From: an uncultured Paracoccaceae bacterium
Lineage (GTDB): Bacteria > Pseudomonadota > Alphaproteobacteria > Rhodobacterales > Rhodobacteraceae
Length of the DNA stretch: 64,000 nucleotides
Reading direction: 5' to 3'
NCBI GenBank assembly: GCA_947493255.1
Contig: CANLQK010000007.1
Coordinates: 62,001 to 126,000, forward strand
In this document: one piece after another, positions 8,222 to 18,143 of the stretch
Position numbering within the stretch: the stretch's first letter is position 1
How the letters are laid out: each line of letters starts with the position of its first letter
Translations under genes and position numbers: made by a program
Notes under the pieces: model-generated
Databases searched by the model: none
What the model saw: only the letters and a program-made list of their open reading frames with translations
Told to the model about the DNA's origin: nothing

Positions 8222-9307
8222 CTAAACGGATAGCGCGTCTTGGATTGGTTTCAATTTTGACCGACTCACCGGTGCAGGCGGTACGTTGTCGCCGTCAAAG
8301 AAACAGCGGCCCTTGTCTTTGGCACGTTCGAACCGCGCCACATGTGCGGGGTTCACCAGATAGCTGCGGTGCGATTGCAGGAACCCTTCGGGCAACAAAC
8401 GTTTCGTGGCTTCGGTGATGGGCCAAGTGCAAAACAGGTGGCCGGTCGTGGTGTAGACTTGGGTGTAATGGCCATCTGCACGCACGAACAACACGTCGCT
8501 GGCAGGCACAAAAAGGCGGTTGCCATCACGTTCGCATGGCACCTGGAGCCGTGGCGCAGGGGCGTTCGCAGTTGGGGGCGTTGCGGCTGGCGTGCTGTCG
8601 ACCAAATAGGTGACGCTGACCCACAGGCACGCCCCGAAGATTACAAAGCTGAAGAAGACCACCCCAAGGGCAAGCGTTTCATTGCTAATCGAGGGGCCGA
8701 ATTCAGCCAAAACCGGTTCGGCCACGAATGACGTGCCCGCCATAGCGAGGAAATGCACAGACGCGACAGCGACAGCGAAACATAAAGTCCCAAGTAGGAT
8801 GTTACGGTTCGTGCGGTGCCCATAGGCGATCCAAATTGCCAAAATGCACAGACCAATTGCAACAATCGAAGACGCAATAACTGTCGGAACCGAGTAAATC
8901 GCACGACACAGTTCCAGCCCGGCCATGCCAATATAATGCATCACCAAAATCCCCGCGCCCACGATGGTGCCGGCGGCGGTTATGACGAGGGGCGTGCGTT
9001 CTGCGAAATGCAGCAAGATCAACGCGGCCCCGACGATCAGAATAGCAGATAGGGCAGACACCAATGTGATTGCCGCGTCGTAGTAAAATAATATTGGCAT
9101 CTGCAGGCCCAACATGGACACGAAATGCATGGCCCATATGCCGCCACCCAAGGCAATGGACGCCAACGCAACCGAAGCTTGCTTTTGAAACATTGGTTTG
9201 CTGGACAGGTTTCGCGTTAAAGAAAGCCCCGTAAAGCCAGCAATGACAGCAACGATGCAAGACATCGTTATCAAGAAGGTGCTGTGGCTAACGTCTAGAA
9301 AATCCAT
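8222..9307 (-). CDS. Membrane MHYT sensor with LytTR DNA-binding domain (CoxC/CoxH-like regulator)
   Basis: A 361-residue protein with about seven membrane segments in residues 1-235. It carries three MHYT-type motifs: MHFVSM (60-65), MHYIGM (123-128) and a variant VHFLAM (184-189). The MHYT family is proposed to sense diatomic gases through a copper site formed by these Met/His residues. After a Pro/Ala-rich linker (238-252), residues about 255-361 form a LytTR DNA-binding domain (SDVLFVRADGHYTQVYT, FLQSHRSYLVNPAHV). CoxC and CoxH of Oligotropha have this architecture. Its position immediately upstream of coxM makes it the likely CO- or redox-responsive regulator of the operon; the ligand is inference. 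Confidence 0.85.
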   Translation of the reverse strand: MDFLDVSHSTFLITMSCIVAVIAGFTGLSLTRNLSSKPMFQKQASVALASIALGGGIWAMHFVSMLGLQMPILFYYDAAITLVSALSAILIVGAALILLHFAERTPLVITAAGTIVGAGILVMHYIGMAGLELCRAIYSVPTVIASSIVAIGLCILAIWIAYGHRTNRNILLGTLCFAVAVASVHFLAMAGTSFVAEPVLAEFGPSISNETLALGVVFFSFVIFGACLWVSVTYLVDSTPAATPPTANAPAPRLQVPCERDGNRLFVPASDVLFVRADGHYTQVYTTTGHLFCTWPITEATKRLLPEGFLQSHRSYLVNPAHVARFERAKDKGRCFFDGDNVPPAPVSRSKLKPIQDALSV

Positions 9308-9352
9308 TTTCGCAAAATGACCGATGAATTGGCACTTGGCAAATATATTGGG

Positions 9353-9943
9353 CTAGGCGTCGTCATTTATGATCGCGGTTAGGATGGCTTTGGCGTTTTC
9401 GCTGGCCCAATCGGCGTCTCCGATCAGGCGTGCGATCTCTTGGCCTTGGGGATCAAGGATCAGGGTGACCGGTAGGCCGATGACGCCCATGTCCCGGGCC
9501 AATGCGGAATTTCCGTCAGTGTGCAGCGGTAGGTTATCCACGCCGATTTCGGCCAAAAACCGTTGCATCGCTGGGCGTTGGTTTACACCGGTTGCCACTG
9601 TGACGACCTGAAAGTCGTCACCACCAAATTCGGTCTGCAACTCGGACAGATGCGGCATTTCTTTACGGCACGGCGCACACCACGTGGCCCAGAAATTCAA
9701 AACCACGTGTTGGCCTTCGTATGCGGCCAAAGTGATGTCTTCCCCGTCCTCAGAGGTGAACGTAACATCAGACCCGCGATCCGCACCAAATTGCAGTTTC
9801 AACATGTCACCCTCGCGCATCGCTTCGAATGCGGTGAAGTCGCGCGTTTCAACAGCAGGGCTTTCCCCTTGGCCCAAGGCCAAGTATAGCCCTCCGGCAA
9901 TACCGATGACGGCGGCGGCTGCAAATATCAGTGGCTTCTTCAT
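9353..9943 (-). CDS. TlpA-like thiol:disulfide oxidoreductase, membrane-anchored
   Basis: A 196-residue thioredoxin-fold protein with an N-terminal signal anchor (residues 4-24) and the active site WATWCAPC (Cys89, Cys92). TlpA/ResA proteins reduce periplasmic disulfides, often for cytochrome c or copper-site assembly. A conserved [12 protein letters not shown] with the cis-proline follows near residue 155. It is divergent from argH with about 30 bases between starts, a common roseobacter arrangement. Confidence 0.85.
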   Translation of the reverse strand: MKKPLIFAAAAVIGIAGGLYLALGQGESPAVETRDFTAFEAMREGDMLKLQFGADRGSDVTFTSEDGEDITLAAYEGQHVVLNFWATWCAPCRKEMPHLSELQTEFGGDDFQVVTVATGVNQRPAMQRFLAEIGVDNLPLHTDGNSALARDMGVIGLPVTLILDPQGQEIARLIGDADWASENAKAILTAIINDDA

Positions 9944-9973
9944 TGGATAAACCCGCGGTTGGAGACCAGAAAC

Positions 9974-11368
9974 ATGTCGGACAAAACATCGTCAAATGCA
10001 ATGTGGGGCGGGCGCTTTGCCGCAGGTCCAGATGCCATCATGGAAGCGATCAACGCATCCATCGGTTTTGACCGTCGTTTGGCGAAACAAGACATCGAAG
10101 GCTCCCGTGCACATGCGGCGATGTTGGCCGCTCAAGGTATTATTACGGCTAACGATGCTGAAGCCATTCGTGAAGGCCTCCTCACGGTGTTGTCAGAAAT
10201 TGAGGGTGATACGTTCCCCTATCGTGTGGAGCTTGAAGACATTCACATGAATGTCGAAGCGCGTTTGAAAGAAATCGTTGGCGAACCGGCTGGACGTTTG
10301 CACACGGGCCGGTCCCGCAACGACCAAGTCGCGACCGATTTCCGTCTTTGGGTGCGTGACCAATGTGATGCTGCTGATACGGCGTTGAAGGCGTTGATGG
10401 AGGCGTTGATTGGCCAAGCCGAAGAAGGTGCTGATTGGGTGATGCCCGGGTTCACGCACTTGCAGGTCGCACAGCCCGTGACGTGGGGCCACCACATGAT
10501 GGCCTATGTTGAAATGTTTTCCCGCGACCGTTCGCGGTTTGCCGATGCGCGCAAACGGATGAATGAATCGCCCTTGGGTGCTGCCGCCCTTGCAGGTACG
10601 TCTTTCCCGCTGGATCGTCAGATGACGGCGGACGCGCTGGGCTTTGATGCACCGATGGCCAACTCGCTGGATGCGGTGGCAGCGCGGGACTATGCGCTCG
10701 AATTCCTATCTGCCGCGTCTATTTGCGCCATGCACCTTAGTCGTCTGGCCGAAGAATTGGTGATCTGGTCGTCTGCACAGTTTCGGTTTGTGTCTATGTC
10801 GGACCGTTGGTCTACTGGTTCGTCCATCATGCCGCAGAAACGCAACCCAGATGCGGCCGAACTGTTGCGCGCTAAAATTGGCCGTATCTTTGGGGCCAAT
10901 GTTGCCTTGATGACGGTGATGAAGGGGCTTCCGCTGACCTATTCCAAGGACATGCAGGAAGACAAAGAACAAACGTTTGATGCGGCTGACAGCCTGATGC
11001 TGGGTTTGGCGGCGATGACAGGCATGGTCGCCGATATGAAAGGCCGCCCTGATGATTTGCGCGTGGCGGCGGCCATGGGCTTTTCCACGGCGACCGACCT
11101 TGCCGATTGGTTGGTACGCGAGCTGAACCTGCCGTTCCGCGATGCGCACCACGTCACAGGATCCTTGGTGGCGATGGCCGAAGACAAAGGCATTGACTTG
11201 CCGGAATTGACCCTATCAGACATGCAGTCTGTTCACGCGGACATTTCCGAGGCTATCTTTGAGGTGTTGGGTGTGGACAATTCCGTTCGCAGCCGCATGT
11301 CATATGGGGGCACCGCACCGGACAACGTCCGCGCACAGATTGCCCGCTGGAAAAAGGACCTCGCATGA
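9974..11368 (+). CDS. argH: Argininosuccinate lyase
   Basis: A 464-residue fumarase/aspartase-superfamily enzyme, last step of arginine biosynthesis (argininosuccinate to arginine and fumarate). The superfamily signature [12 protein letters not shown] is near residue 277, [14 protein letters not shown] near 107 and [10 protein letters not shown] further on. The start at 9974 ([15 protein letters not shown]) has a GGAGA about 8 bases upstream and matches the usual N-terminus; a start at 9959 lacks one. The stop overlaps the following lipoprotein start. Confidence 0.96.
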   Translation: MSDKTSSNAMWGGRFAAGPDAIMEAINASIGFDRRLAKQDIEGSRAHAAMLAAQGIITANDAEAIREGLLTVLSEIEGDTFPYRVELEDIHMNVEARLKEIVGEPAGRLHTGRSRNDQVATDFRLWVRDQCDAADTALKALMEALIGQAEEGADWVMPGFTHLQVAQPVTWGHHMMAYVEMFSRDRSRFADARKRMNESPLGAAALAGTSFPLDRQMTADALGFDAPMANSLDAVAARDYALEFLSAASICAMHLSRLAEELVIWSSAQFRFVSMSDRWSTGSSIMPQKRNPDAAELLRAKIGRIFGANVALMTVMKGLPLTYSKDMQEDKEQTFDAADSLMLGLAAMTGMVADMKGRPDDLRVAAAMGFSTATDLADWLVRELNLPFRDAHHVTGSLVAMAEDKGIDLPELTLSDMQSVHADISEAIFEVLGVDNSVRSRMSYGGTAPDNVRAQIARWKKDLA

Positions 11369-11538
11369 TCCGACTGATTGCCATTGCCGCCCTTACGTTT
11401 GTTGCCGCTTGCGGTGCGGATGATCCACCGTTTCGCCCGACTGGGAATGTCGGAGTGAGTGTGGGGCCAAATGGCGTGACGCCATCTGTCGGCGTCGGGG
11501 CAACCAACGGTACATTCAACGTCGGGCTTAGCCTGTAA
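11365..11538 (+). CDS. Small lipoprotein downstream of argH
   Basis: A 57-residue protein beginning [20 protein letters not shown]. The lipobox is A-A-C with the modified cysteine at residue 16, followed by a Gly/Val/Pro-rich mature part with repeated [10 protein letters not shown]-like units. The ATG overlaps the argH stop (ATGA) and its TAA overlaps the next ATG, so it is translationally coupled. Short lipoproteins in this position are common in roseobacters; no function is known to me. Confidence 0.8.
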   Translation: MIRLIAIAALTFVAACGADDPPFRPTGNVGVSVGPNGVTPSVGVGATNGTFNVGLSL

Positions 11539-11849
11539 TGCGGTGGGTGTTCCTTGCGCTGGCCGTATGGGGCACCATCCACCCGATGTATTATTTCATC
11601 ACGTGGTTTCAGGCCAACACATGGGACATCATGGCGATGGTCGATGCGTGGCACGCGAACGCGGCAGCATCCGGTTTGGTCTGGGATCTGACCGTTGCTG
11701 CGATCGCCCTGACCATATGGGTGATTTACGAGACGATGCAGACCCGCCAATGGGTCCGCCTTATCGCAATCCCCGCAACCTTTTGCATTGGCGTTAGCTG
11801 CGGGCTGCCCCTGTATATCTTTATCCGCATGTCGAAATCGCTGACTTAA
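11538..11849 (+). CDS. DUF2834-family small membrane protein
   Basis: A 103-residue protein with three hydrophobic segments (about 2-20, 45-66 and 77-97) and an HPMYYF motif near residue 18, as in DUF2834 proteins. Function unknown. It starts in a TAATG overlap with the lipoprotein and lies 86 bases before lysA. Confidence 0.75.
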   Translation: MRWVFLALAVWGTIHPMYYFITWFQANTWDIMAMVDAWHANAAASGLVWDLTVAAIALTIWVIYETMQTRQWVRLIAIPATFCIGVSCGLPLYIFIRMSKSLT

Positions 11850-11935
11850 CCAGAATTGGTTTTTCAACCAGATGAAGGGTTAAGCTTTCCGCATGATCTG
11901 CTAGGACTGGTCGAAATTCGAATCCGGAGAGTTTC

Positions 11936-13201
11936 ATGGATCATTTTCTGTACCGTGATGGCCAACTGATGGCCGAAGATGTGGCTATCGCTGAGATCGC
12001 GGCGAAGGTCGGCACGCCGTTCTACGTTTATTCATCCGCTACATTGTTGCGCCACTTTAAACTGTTCGACGACGCGTTGGATGGCATGGACCATTTGGTG
12101 TGTTTCGCGATGAAATCCTTGTCTAATCAGGCAGTTCTGAAACTGTTGGGCGATGCGGGCGCTGGGATGGATGTGGTGTCTGGCGGCGAATATCGCCGCG
12201 CGCGTGCGGCCGGTATTCCGGGCGATCGCATTGTGTTTTCCGGCATCGGCAAAACCCGCGAAGAAATGCACACCGCGCTCACCGGCGGTATCCGCCAGTT
12301 CAATGTCGAATCCGAACCCGAAATGCAGGCGCTTTCTGCGGTCGCCACAGAACTGGGTGTCGAAGCGCCCATTACCGTGCGGGTGAACCCCGATGTGGAC
12401 GCGAAAACACACGCGAAAATTTCGACCGGTAAAAAAGAAGACAAATTCGGTATCCCCATCAGCCGTGCCCGCGAAGTTTACGCAATGGCGGCGTCTTTGC
12501 CGGGCCTAAAGGTCATCGGCATTGATGTGCACATCGGATCCCAACTGACTGACCTTGAACCGTTCCGGCTGGCGTACCGCAAGGTTGCTGAATTGACAGA
12601 ACAACTGCGCGCAGATGGCCACGAAATCACCCGCCTCGATTTGGGCGGCGGTTTAGGCATTCCTTACGCCCGCTCTAACGAGGCCCCACCACTGCCAACG
12701 GACTACGGCGCGATGGTGAAAGAAGAAGTCGGCCATCTTGGGTGCGAGATTGAAATCGAACCGGGCCGATTGATTTCGGGCAATGCCGGTCTTTTGGTTG
12801 CTGGAGTGATTTATGTGAAATCGGGTGAGGGGCGTAAATTCCTCATTCTGGATGCGGCCATGAACGATTTGATCCGCCCTGCCATGTACGAAGCCCACCA
12901 TGACATCGTTCCTGTGATCGAACCGGCCCCTGCCGTTGATCAAACCGAATATGACATTGTTGGGCCCGTCTGCGAAAGCGGTGACACCTTTGCCAAAGGC
13001 AGAATGATGCCGACATTAACCGCAGGTGATCTTATCGCCTTCCGTTCTGCCGGCGCATATGGTGCAGTGATGGCAAGTGAATACAACTCGCGCCCCCTCA
13101 TCCCAGAGGTTCTCGTCCACGGTGATCAATTTGCGGTTATTCGTGAACGTCCAACCTTTGACGAAATGATCAATCGCGATACCATACCTGAATGGCTGTA
13201 A
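11936..13201 (+). CDS. lysA: Diaminopimelate decarboxylase
   Basis: A 421-residue fold-III PLP enzyme that decarboxylates meso-diaminopimelate to lysine. The PLP lysine is in VCFAMKSLSNQAVL (Lys60). DVHIGSQL, LDLGGGLGIPY, EPGR and GPVCESGD (active-site cysteine) are all present. Length is typical. A GGAG lies about 8 bases before the ATG. Confidence 0.96.
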   Translation: MDHFLYRDGQLMAEDVAIAEIAAKVGTPFYVYSSATLLRHFKLFDDALDGMDHLVCFAMKSLSNQAVLKLLGDAGAGMDVVSGGEYRRARAAGIPGDRIVFSGIGKTREEMHTALTGGIRQFNVESEPEMQALSAVATELGVEAPITVRVNPDVDAKTHAKISTGKKEDKFGIPISRAREVYAMAASLPGLKVIGIDVHIGSQLTDLEPFRLAYRKVAELTEQLRADGHEITRLDLGGGLGIPYARSNEAPPLPTDYGAMVKEEVGHLGCEIEIEPGRLISGNAGLLVAGVIYVKSGEGRKFLILDAAMNDLIRPAMYEAHHDIVPVIEPAPAVDQTEYDIVGPVCESGDTFAKGRMMPTLTAGDLIAFRSAGAYGAVMASEYNSRPLIPEVLVHGDQFAVIRERPTFDEMINRDTIPEWL

Positions 13202-13285
13202 CCGTTTCGGTGCAGTCCTAAACGCAGGAGAGGGCCTCTGACCCCCAAAAGCACCTCTGGTGGCGCCGCCCCAAGGCATCTTAAG

Positions 13286-15934
13286 ATGCCCATCGCATTG
13301 ACCCATGCTGGCTTGATCGCCGAGCGTGTAACGCAAGCATTCTGGCCGTTCTGGACGGTGCTGTTCTTTGCGATCGCGCCGTTGATGATGGGGTGGCAAG
13401 ACGTTGTTCCCGTCGAAGGTTTGTGGGCTTTTGCCGTCATTGCGGTGTGTGCCTTGCTTTGGTCGCTGGTCTACGGGATCCGAAAACTGGACTGGCCGAC
13501 ACGCGAACAAGCTGTCGCACGTGTGGATGCGCGATTGCCAGGCCGACCTATTGCCGCGCTTAACGACGTGCAGGCGATTGGGGCAGGTGATGCCGCATCC
13601 GAGGCTGTTTGGTCTGCCCACCTTGAACGGATGGCACAGCAGACGAAGCAAGCAAAAGCTGTTGAACCTGACTTGCGTGTTTCGTCAGCGGACCCTTTTG
13701 GCATTCGTTACATGGCCGTTCTTGCGATGGTCGTTGCCCTGTTGTTTGGGTCTATCTGGCGGGTTGGTACCGTGGCTGAGGCGGCGAACGGTGGCGTTGA
13801 CGTGCTGGCCACCGGCCCTGTCTGGGAAGGCTGGATCGAGCCGCCAGCCTACACCGGCAAGCCGACGCTGTATTTGTCTGACATCATCGCAAACCGCGTC
13901 CAAATTCCGCAAGGATCATTTGTGACCATCCGGCTTTATGGCGATGTGGGCGACCTTACGGTTGCTGAAACCGTGTCGGGGCGCACAGAAGACATCGGTG
14001 CTGCAACCGACCAACAGCAAGGTTTCGAAGTGACCCAAGCGGGCACCTTGTCTATCGACGGCGAAGGGGGCGCATCGTGGGAAATTTTGCTGCTGCCAGA
14101 CGCTGCGCCGACCGTTGAATTGACCGGCCCTATCGAGGCCGATGCATCTGGTGAAATGTCACAGCCATTCTCGGCGATGGACGATTACGCCGTGGTTGCG
14201 GGCACTGCCACCATTGCGCTTGATCTGGCCAACACTGAACGTTTGCACGGGCTGGTCATCGACCCAGACCCACGCGACGCCGTTGTGGTCGACCTGCCGA
14301 TGCCGTTTACAGGGGACCGATCTGATTTCGAAGAATTCCTGATCGATGATTTCAGTGAACACCCTTTCGCGAACCTGCCTGTGACGTTGACCCTGCAGGT
14401 CGAAGACGCGTTAGGGCAGATTGGCACCAGCATGACCGAAGAGCTGGTATTGCCGGGTCGTCGGTTTTTCCAACCGATTGCACGGGCCGTTATCGAACAG
14501 CGCCGCGACCTATTGTGGTCAAAGGCCAATGCGCCGCGCGTCGCGCAGGTTTTACGGGCAGTCTCGCACCGCCCCGAAGACATTTTTCCTGACGAAACAA
14601 CCTACCTGCGCCTGCGTTTCATCATCCGCCGTTTGGAAAACATGGAAGAGTTTGGCCTGTCAGACGAGGTTCGTGACGAAGTGGTCGAAGCCCTATGGGA
14701 ACTAGCTGTTCAGTTAGAAGAGGGATCGCTGTCTGATGCGCGTGCCCGCCTAGAGCGCGCACAGGAGCGCCTAGAAGAAGCCATGCGCAACGGGGCTTCG
14801 GACGAAGAAATCGCCGAACTGATGCAAGAACTGCGCGAGGCGACGAACGATTACATGAACCTGCTCGCTCAAAATGCGGAGCCGAGCGAAAACGGAACGG
14901 ATCAGCCTGACCAAGGTGGCGAAAACAACCAGATTTCGCAGGACGAAATTCAGGCCCTGATGGATCGCATTCAGGAATTGATGGAAGAAGGCCGTATGGC
15001 CGAAGCCATGGAGCTGATGGAACAGCTGAACGAGCTGATGGAGAACCTGCGCGTTACACAAGGTGAAGGTGGCGAAGGCGGGCCCCAAACGCCGGGTGAA
15101 CGATCCATGGAAGACTTGGCCGAAACCCTGCGCGATCAGCAACAGCTGAACGACGAAGCCTTCCGTGAACTGCAAGAACAGTTCAACCAAGGCCAAGAGC
15201 AGGGCCAACAGCAAGGTCAGCAAGAGGGTCAACAGCAAGGCCAGCAAGAGGGCCAGCAGCCGGGCCAACAACAGGGCCAGCAGCCGGGGCAGCAAGGCCA
15301 ACAGGGCCAAGACGGCAATCAGGGGCAAGGCCAACAAGGCCAGCAACAGGGCCAAGGCCAAGGGCAGGGCGACAACACCCAAGGTGGCCTGACAGATGAG
15401 GGTGGCCAAGGCGGTGAAGGTGGCAGCCAGCAAAGCCTTGCAGAACGCCAAGAAGCCCTGCGCAACGGGTTAAACCAACTGCGCGAAGGGTTGCCTGGCC
15501 TGTCGGGCGATGCCGCGGACAACGCCGAACGCTCACTTGAACGCGCCGAGGGCGCAATGGATGGCGCCGAGGACGCGTTGCGTGACGGCGACCTACCCGA
15601 AGCCATCAATCGCCAAGCCGAAGCGTTAGATGCCCTGCGGGACGGAATGCGAAATCTGGGCGAGGCTTTGGCCGAAAATCAGCCAGATCAACTCGAAGAA
15701 GGTCAAGGCACCCAAACCGGTAATGCAGAAGGCCGCCCTGAACCAGAACGCCGTGACCCGTTGGGCCGACAGCTTGGAAATTCTGGTCAATTTGGGACCG
15801 AGGAATCCTTGCTTCAAGACGAGATTAACCGCCGCGCCGAAGAATTGCTGCGCGAATTGCGGGACCGGTCAGCGGAACAGGAACGCCCACAATTGGAATT
15901 GGATTATCTGCGCAGGTTGTTGGACAGGTTCTAG
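13286..15934 (+). CDS. TIGR02302/DUF4175-family envelope protein with Gln-rich tract
   Basis: An 882-residue protein starting MPIALTHAGLIAERVTQAFW. It has two membrane segments near residues 20-60 and another near 145-165, then a large extracytoplasmic part. Helical Glu/Arg-rich segments (about 455-620) precede a Gly-Gln tract (about 635-700) and further coiled-coil-like helices. TIGR02302 proteins are conserved in alphaproteobacteria without an assigned function. Homologues I recall usually have 15-25 residues before the conserved LTHAGL-type start. The frame stays open upstream to a CTG at 13238 preceded by AGGAGAGG, so the true start may be that CTG. Confidence 0.82.
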   Translation: MPIALTHAGLIAERVTQAFWPFWTVLFFAIAPLMMGWQDVVPVEGLWAFAVIAVCALLWSLVYGIRKLDWPTREQAVARVDARLPGRPIAALNDVQAIGAGDAASEAVWSAHLERMAQQTKQAKAVEPDLRVSSADPFGIRYMAVLAMVVALLFGSIWRVGTVAEAANGGVDVLATGPVWEGWIEPPAYTGKPTLYLSDIIANRVQIPQGSFVTIRLYGDVGDLTVAETVSGRTEDIGAATDQQQGFEVTQAGTLSIDGEGGASWEILLLPDAAPTVELTGPIEADASGEMSQPFSAMDDYAVVAGTATIALDLANTERLHGLVIDPDPRDAVVVDLPMPFTGDRSDFEEFLIDDFSEHPFANLPVTLTLQVEDALGQIGTSMTEELVLPGRRFFQPIARAVIEQRRDLLWSKANAPRVAQVLRAVSHRPEDIFPDETTYLRLRFIIRRLENMEEFGLSDEVRDEVVEALWELAVQLEEGSLSDARARLERAQERLEEAMRNGASDEEIAELMQELREATNDYMNLLAQNAEPSENGTDQPDQGGENNQISQDEIQALMDRIQELMEEGRMAEAMELMEQLNELMENLRVTQGEGGEGGPQTPGERSMEDLAETLRDQQQLNDEAFRELQEQFNQGQEQGQQQGQQEGQQQGQQEGQQPGQQQGQQPGQQGQQGQDGNQGQGQQGQQQGQGQGQGDNTQGGLTDEGGQGGEGGSQQSLAERQEALRNGLNQLREGLPGLSGDAADNAERSLERAEGAMDGAEDALRDGDLPEAINRQAEALDALRDGMRNLGEALAENQPDQLEEGQGTQTGNAEGRPEPERRDPLGRQLGNSGQFGTEESLLQDEINRRAEELLRELRDRSAEQERPQLELDYLRRLLDRF
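15187..15385 (+). repeat. Degenerate Gly-Gln-Gln coding repeat
   Basis: An irregular run of GGCCAACAG/GGCCAGCAA-type units inside the TIGR02302 gene, encoding GQQ, GQQE, GQQP and GQGQ repeats for about 65 residues. It creates a long leucine/alanine-rich antisense frame that is not a gene. The tract is probably disordered and variable in length between strains. Confidence 0.85.
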
Positions 15935-15958
15935 CAATATCCAATTGTCGGAGAGGCG

Positions 15959-16348
15959 ATGAAAGAAACGACTTTACCAATCCACCCCGATGCCAGATCT
16001 CCGGCTGGTGCAGACATTCGTTTCATTATGGATGGCGCGACTGGAAATATGATCCACAGCACCGTTCCTGCTGGGCAGGTGAATAGGGCGACTGTTCATA
16101 GCACCGTTAGCGAATTTTGGCATGTCCTTGAAGGAGAGGGCGAGATTTGGCGCCGTTTTGAAAACGTCGAAAAAATCACCTCTCTTACATCCGGTGTGTC
16201 TATCGACATTCCTGTTGGGACCGCTTTTCAATATCGCAATACGGGCACATCGCCGCTGAAATTCATTTGCATTTCAATGCCGCCATGGCCGGGCGACCAT
16301 GAAGCGTCGCATTTAGAAGGTGCATGGCCTGCGACCGTGGGTGAATAG
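15959..16348 (+). CDS. Cupin-domain protein
   Basis: A 129-residue single-domain cupin. The first cupin motif is visible around residues 45-62 (TVHSTVSEFWHVLEGEGEIW) and the second around 78-95 (VSIDIPVGTAFQYRNTG). The first motif has H47 and E52 followed by H55 as possible metal ligands. The ending PPWPGDHEASHLEGAWP resembles mannose-6-phosphate-isomerase-like cupins. Substrate not predictable. GGAGAGG precedes the ATG. Confidence 0.75.
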   Translation: MKETTLPIHPDARSPAGADIRFIMDGATGNMIHSTVPAGQVNRATVHSTVSEFWHVLEGEGEIWRRFENVEKITSLTSGVSIDIPVGTAFQYRNTGTSPLKFICISMPPWPGDHEASHLEGAWPATVGE

Positions 16349-16376
16349 GTAACAAGCAGGCACGCCCGCCATCCCA

Positions 16377-17306
16377 TTAGCCTTCTGGTGCGGCCTCTGG
16401 CTCGGCCGGAACGTCTGGCGCATCGGTTGTGATGTCTGCTGGTGCAACGTCGGTCGCCTCTGGTGCGGCGTCACCGGCGACGCCGCCATCGGCGCTATCA
16501 ACAAACCCCTGAATCTTGGCGTCTAACCATAACCGCAGCCCATCGACCCAATTCACATATGACGTCAAAGCCGGTTCCAGCTGGGGAACCGCTGCGCTGA
16601 TTTGGGGTGCGAAAATGTAAACAAGCAAAGCGATCAGTGCCAGCAACACCATAAACATAAACCCGCGGCGGAACCCGCTGCGTTTGCGTGGCGCATCTTC
16701 TATATAATCTGCTTCGGTGGGCGCAGCATCTGGTCGCAGGCTCGAATTGATTTCTTCAATGTCAGGCAAAAGCTCTCGGCGGGGCGCATTTGCGTCTTCA
16801 GCCATTGTGGCGCTGACTGCAGCGCCAACATCCGCTTCCCCGCGCAACCGAGACAGGCGATCACGTGCTTCTTTGCTGCGCCGGTCTTCTTCGGGGTCGT
16901 GGGACAAATCCAAATCCGGTTGGGTTTCAAGCGGGGATTGTTCTGCTTCACGTGCAGCTTGTTCGAACTCGGCCTCTTCGCGCAAAATATCAGCCACGTC
17001 CGGCGAAAGCTCTCTGCGGACAGGCTCGTCTTCTGGTTCTGGTGTTGGTTCTTGGGCTGGCGCAGGTTCAGGATCCGGTGCCGTTTCGGGCTCTGGTGTC
17101 GGTTCGGGCGCAGTTTCAGGGGCGGCTTGTTGCTCTGGCGCGGTGCCCTCCTCGGCAGGGCGGCCCAATTCGTCAGCAACAGATTTGCCGGGGTGTTCGA
17201 ACCACGTATGTCCACAGTTGGAACATTGAACGTCGCGGCCGGCCTGAGGGATCACATCATCGGCAACCTCATATTGTGCACCGCAATTTGGGCAAATCAG
17301 TCGCAT
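16377..17306 (-). CDS. MJ0042-type zinc-ribbon membrane protein
   Basis: A 309-residue protein with an N-terminal zinc ribbon: CPNC at residues 5-8 and a second CSNC pair near 26-29 before GHTWFEHPG. A long Pro/Glu/Ala-rich disordered region follows (about 45-105), then one membrane segment near 215-235 and an acidic tail. In Rhodobacterales this type of gene commonly lies divergent to ftsEX. Function unknown; a redox or zinc sensing role would be speculation. The start at 17306 (MRLICPNCGAQYEV) puts the ribbon at the N-terminus, as in relatives. Confidence 0.8.
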   Translation of the reverse strand: MRLICPNCGAQYEVADDVIPQAGRDVQCSNCGHTWFEHPGKSVADELGRPAEEGTAPEQQAAPETAPEPTPEPETAPDPEPAPAQEPTPEPEDEPVRRELSPDVADILREEAEFEQAAREAEQSPLETQPDLDLSHDPEEDRRSKEARDRLSRLRGEADVGAAVSATMAEDANAPRRELLPDIEEINSSLRPDAAPTEADYIEDAPRKRSGFRRGFMFMVLLALIALLVYIFAPQISAAVPQLEPALTSYVNWVDGLRLWLDAKIQGFVDSADGGVAGDAAPEATDVAPADITTDAPDVPAEPEAAPEG

Positions 17307-17471
17307 TCTCGTCAATCCTCGGCTCGGTCGGGGTATTCTACCCTTAGTATTGTGCAAATCTTACCCACGTAAATGCCCGCGCGTAAAGGTTTTCCAGCAA
17401 AATCAATGTCACGGAAGATTGCATGTGTCGCATCTTTGCGCCAAAACCTTAAGCAATGAACGGGGGCGACC

Positions 17472-18143
17472 GTGATCGAGCTAGACAATGTAGCCTATAG
17501 TTATGGTGGTGCGGAATTGTTTTCCGGCCTTAATCTGGCGCTGGCGCCGGGGTCTTTTCACTTTTTGACAGGTCCCTCCGGCGCAGGCAAAACGACGTTG
17601 CTCAAACTTTGTTATGGGGCGTTGATCGCGACAGGCGGACAGGTGCGCCTATTTGGGCAAGACGCACGAACGCTCGATCGTGATGCCGTTGCGCTGTGCA
17701 GGCGCAAAATCGGTGTCGTCCATCAAGATTGCCAGTTCTTGGACCATCTGACTGTTGCGGAAAACATTTCGCTGCCCCTAACCGTGTCTGGTCGTGTGGC
17801 CCATGCATCTGATGTAACGGACTTGCTGGGGTGGGTTGGTTTGACCCAACAGGCGCAGCAATTACCGCCCGAACTGTCTGGCGGCGAACGTCAGCGCGCA
17901 GCCTTGGCACGTGCGGTTATCATGTCGCCCGAGGTTATTTTGGCCGATGAGCCCACCGGCAATGTCGATTGGGAAATGTCGCAACGGCTGTTGGCGTTGT
18001 TAGTTGAACTTAACAAAATGGGAAAAACCGTTCTTATCGCCACCCATGACCTTAGCCTTATCCGCACAGCGAAATCGCAGGTTTCGGCGCGGGTCTTGCG
18101 TTTGAAAGACCGCAAGCTGCAATTGGCGGGGGCCGACCTATGA
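17472..18143 (+). CDS. ftsE: Cell-division ABC ATPase FtsE
   Basis: A 223-residue ABC ATPase with Walker A GPSGAGKT at residues 34-41, signature LSGGERQRAALARA at about 136-149 and Walker B VILADEPTGN. FtsE with FtsX forms the divisome complex that activates septal peptidoglycan hydrolases from the membrane. The start is GTG. Its stop overlaps ftsX by four bases. Confidence 0.93.
   Translation: MIELDNVAYSYGGAELFSGLNLALAPGSFHFLTGPSGAGKTTLLKLCYGALIATGGQVRLFGQDARTLDRDAVALCRRKIGVVHQDCQFLDHLTVAENISLPLTVSGRVAHASDVTDLLGWVGLTQQAQQLPPELSGGERQRAALARAVIMSPEVILADEPTGNVDWEMSQRLLALLVELNKMGKTVLIATHDLSLIRTAKSQVSARVLRLKDRKLQLAGADL

Noticed and set aside
11900-11935. tRNA-like TTCGAATCC before lysA
   Set aside because: No acceptor stem, D-arm or anticodon arm can be built around it.
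14771-15451. Long leucine-rich open frame antisense to the TIGR02302 gene
   Set aside because: It is the mirror of the Gly-Gln repeat (CTG/TTG runs), has no ribosome-binding site and no recognisable fold.
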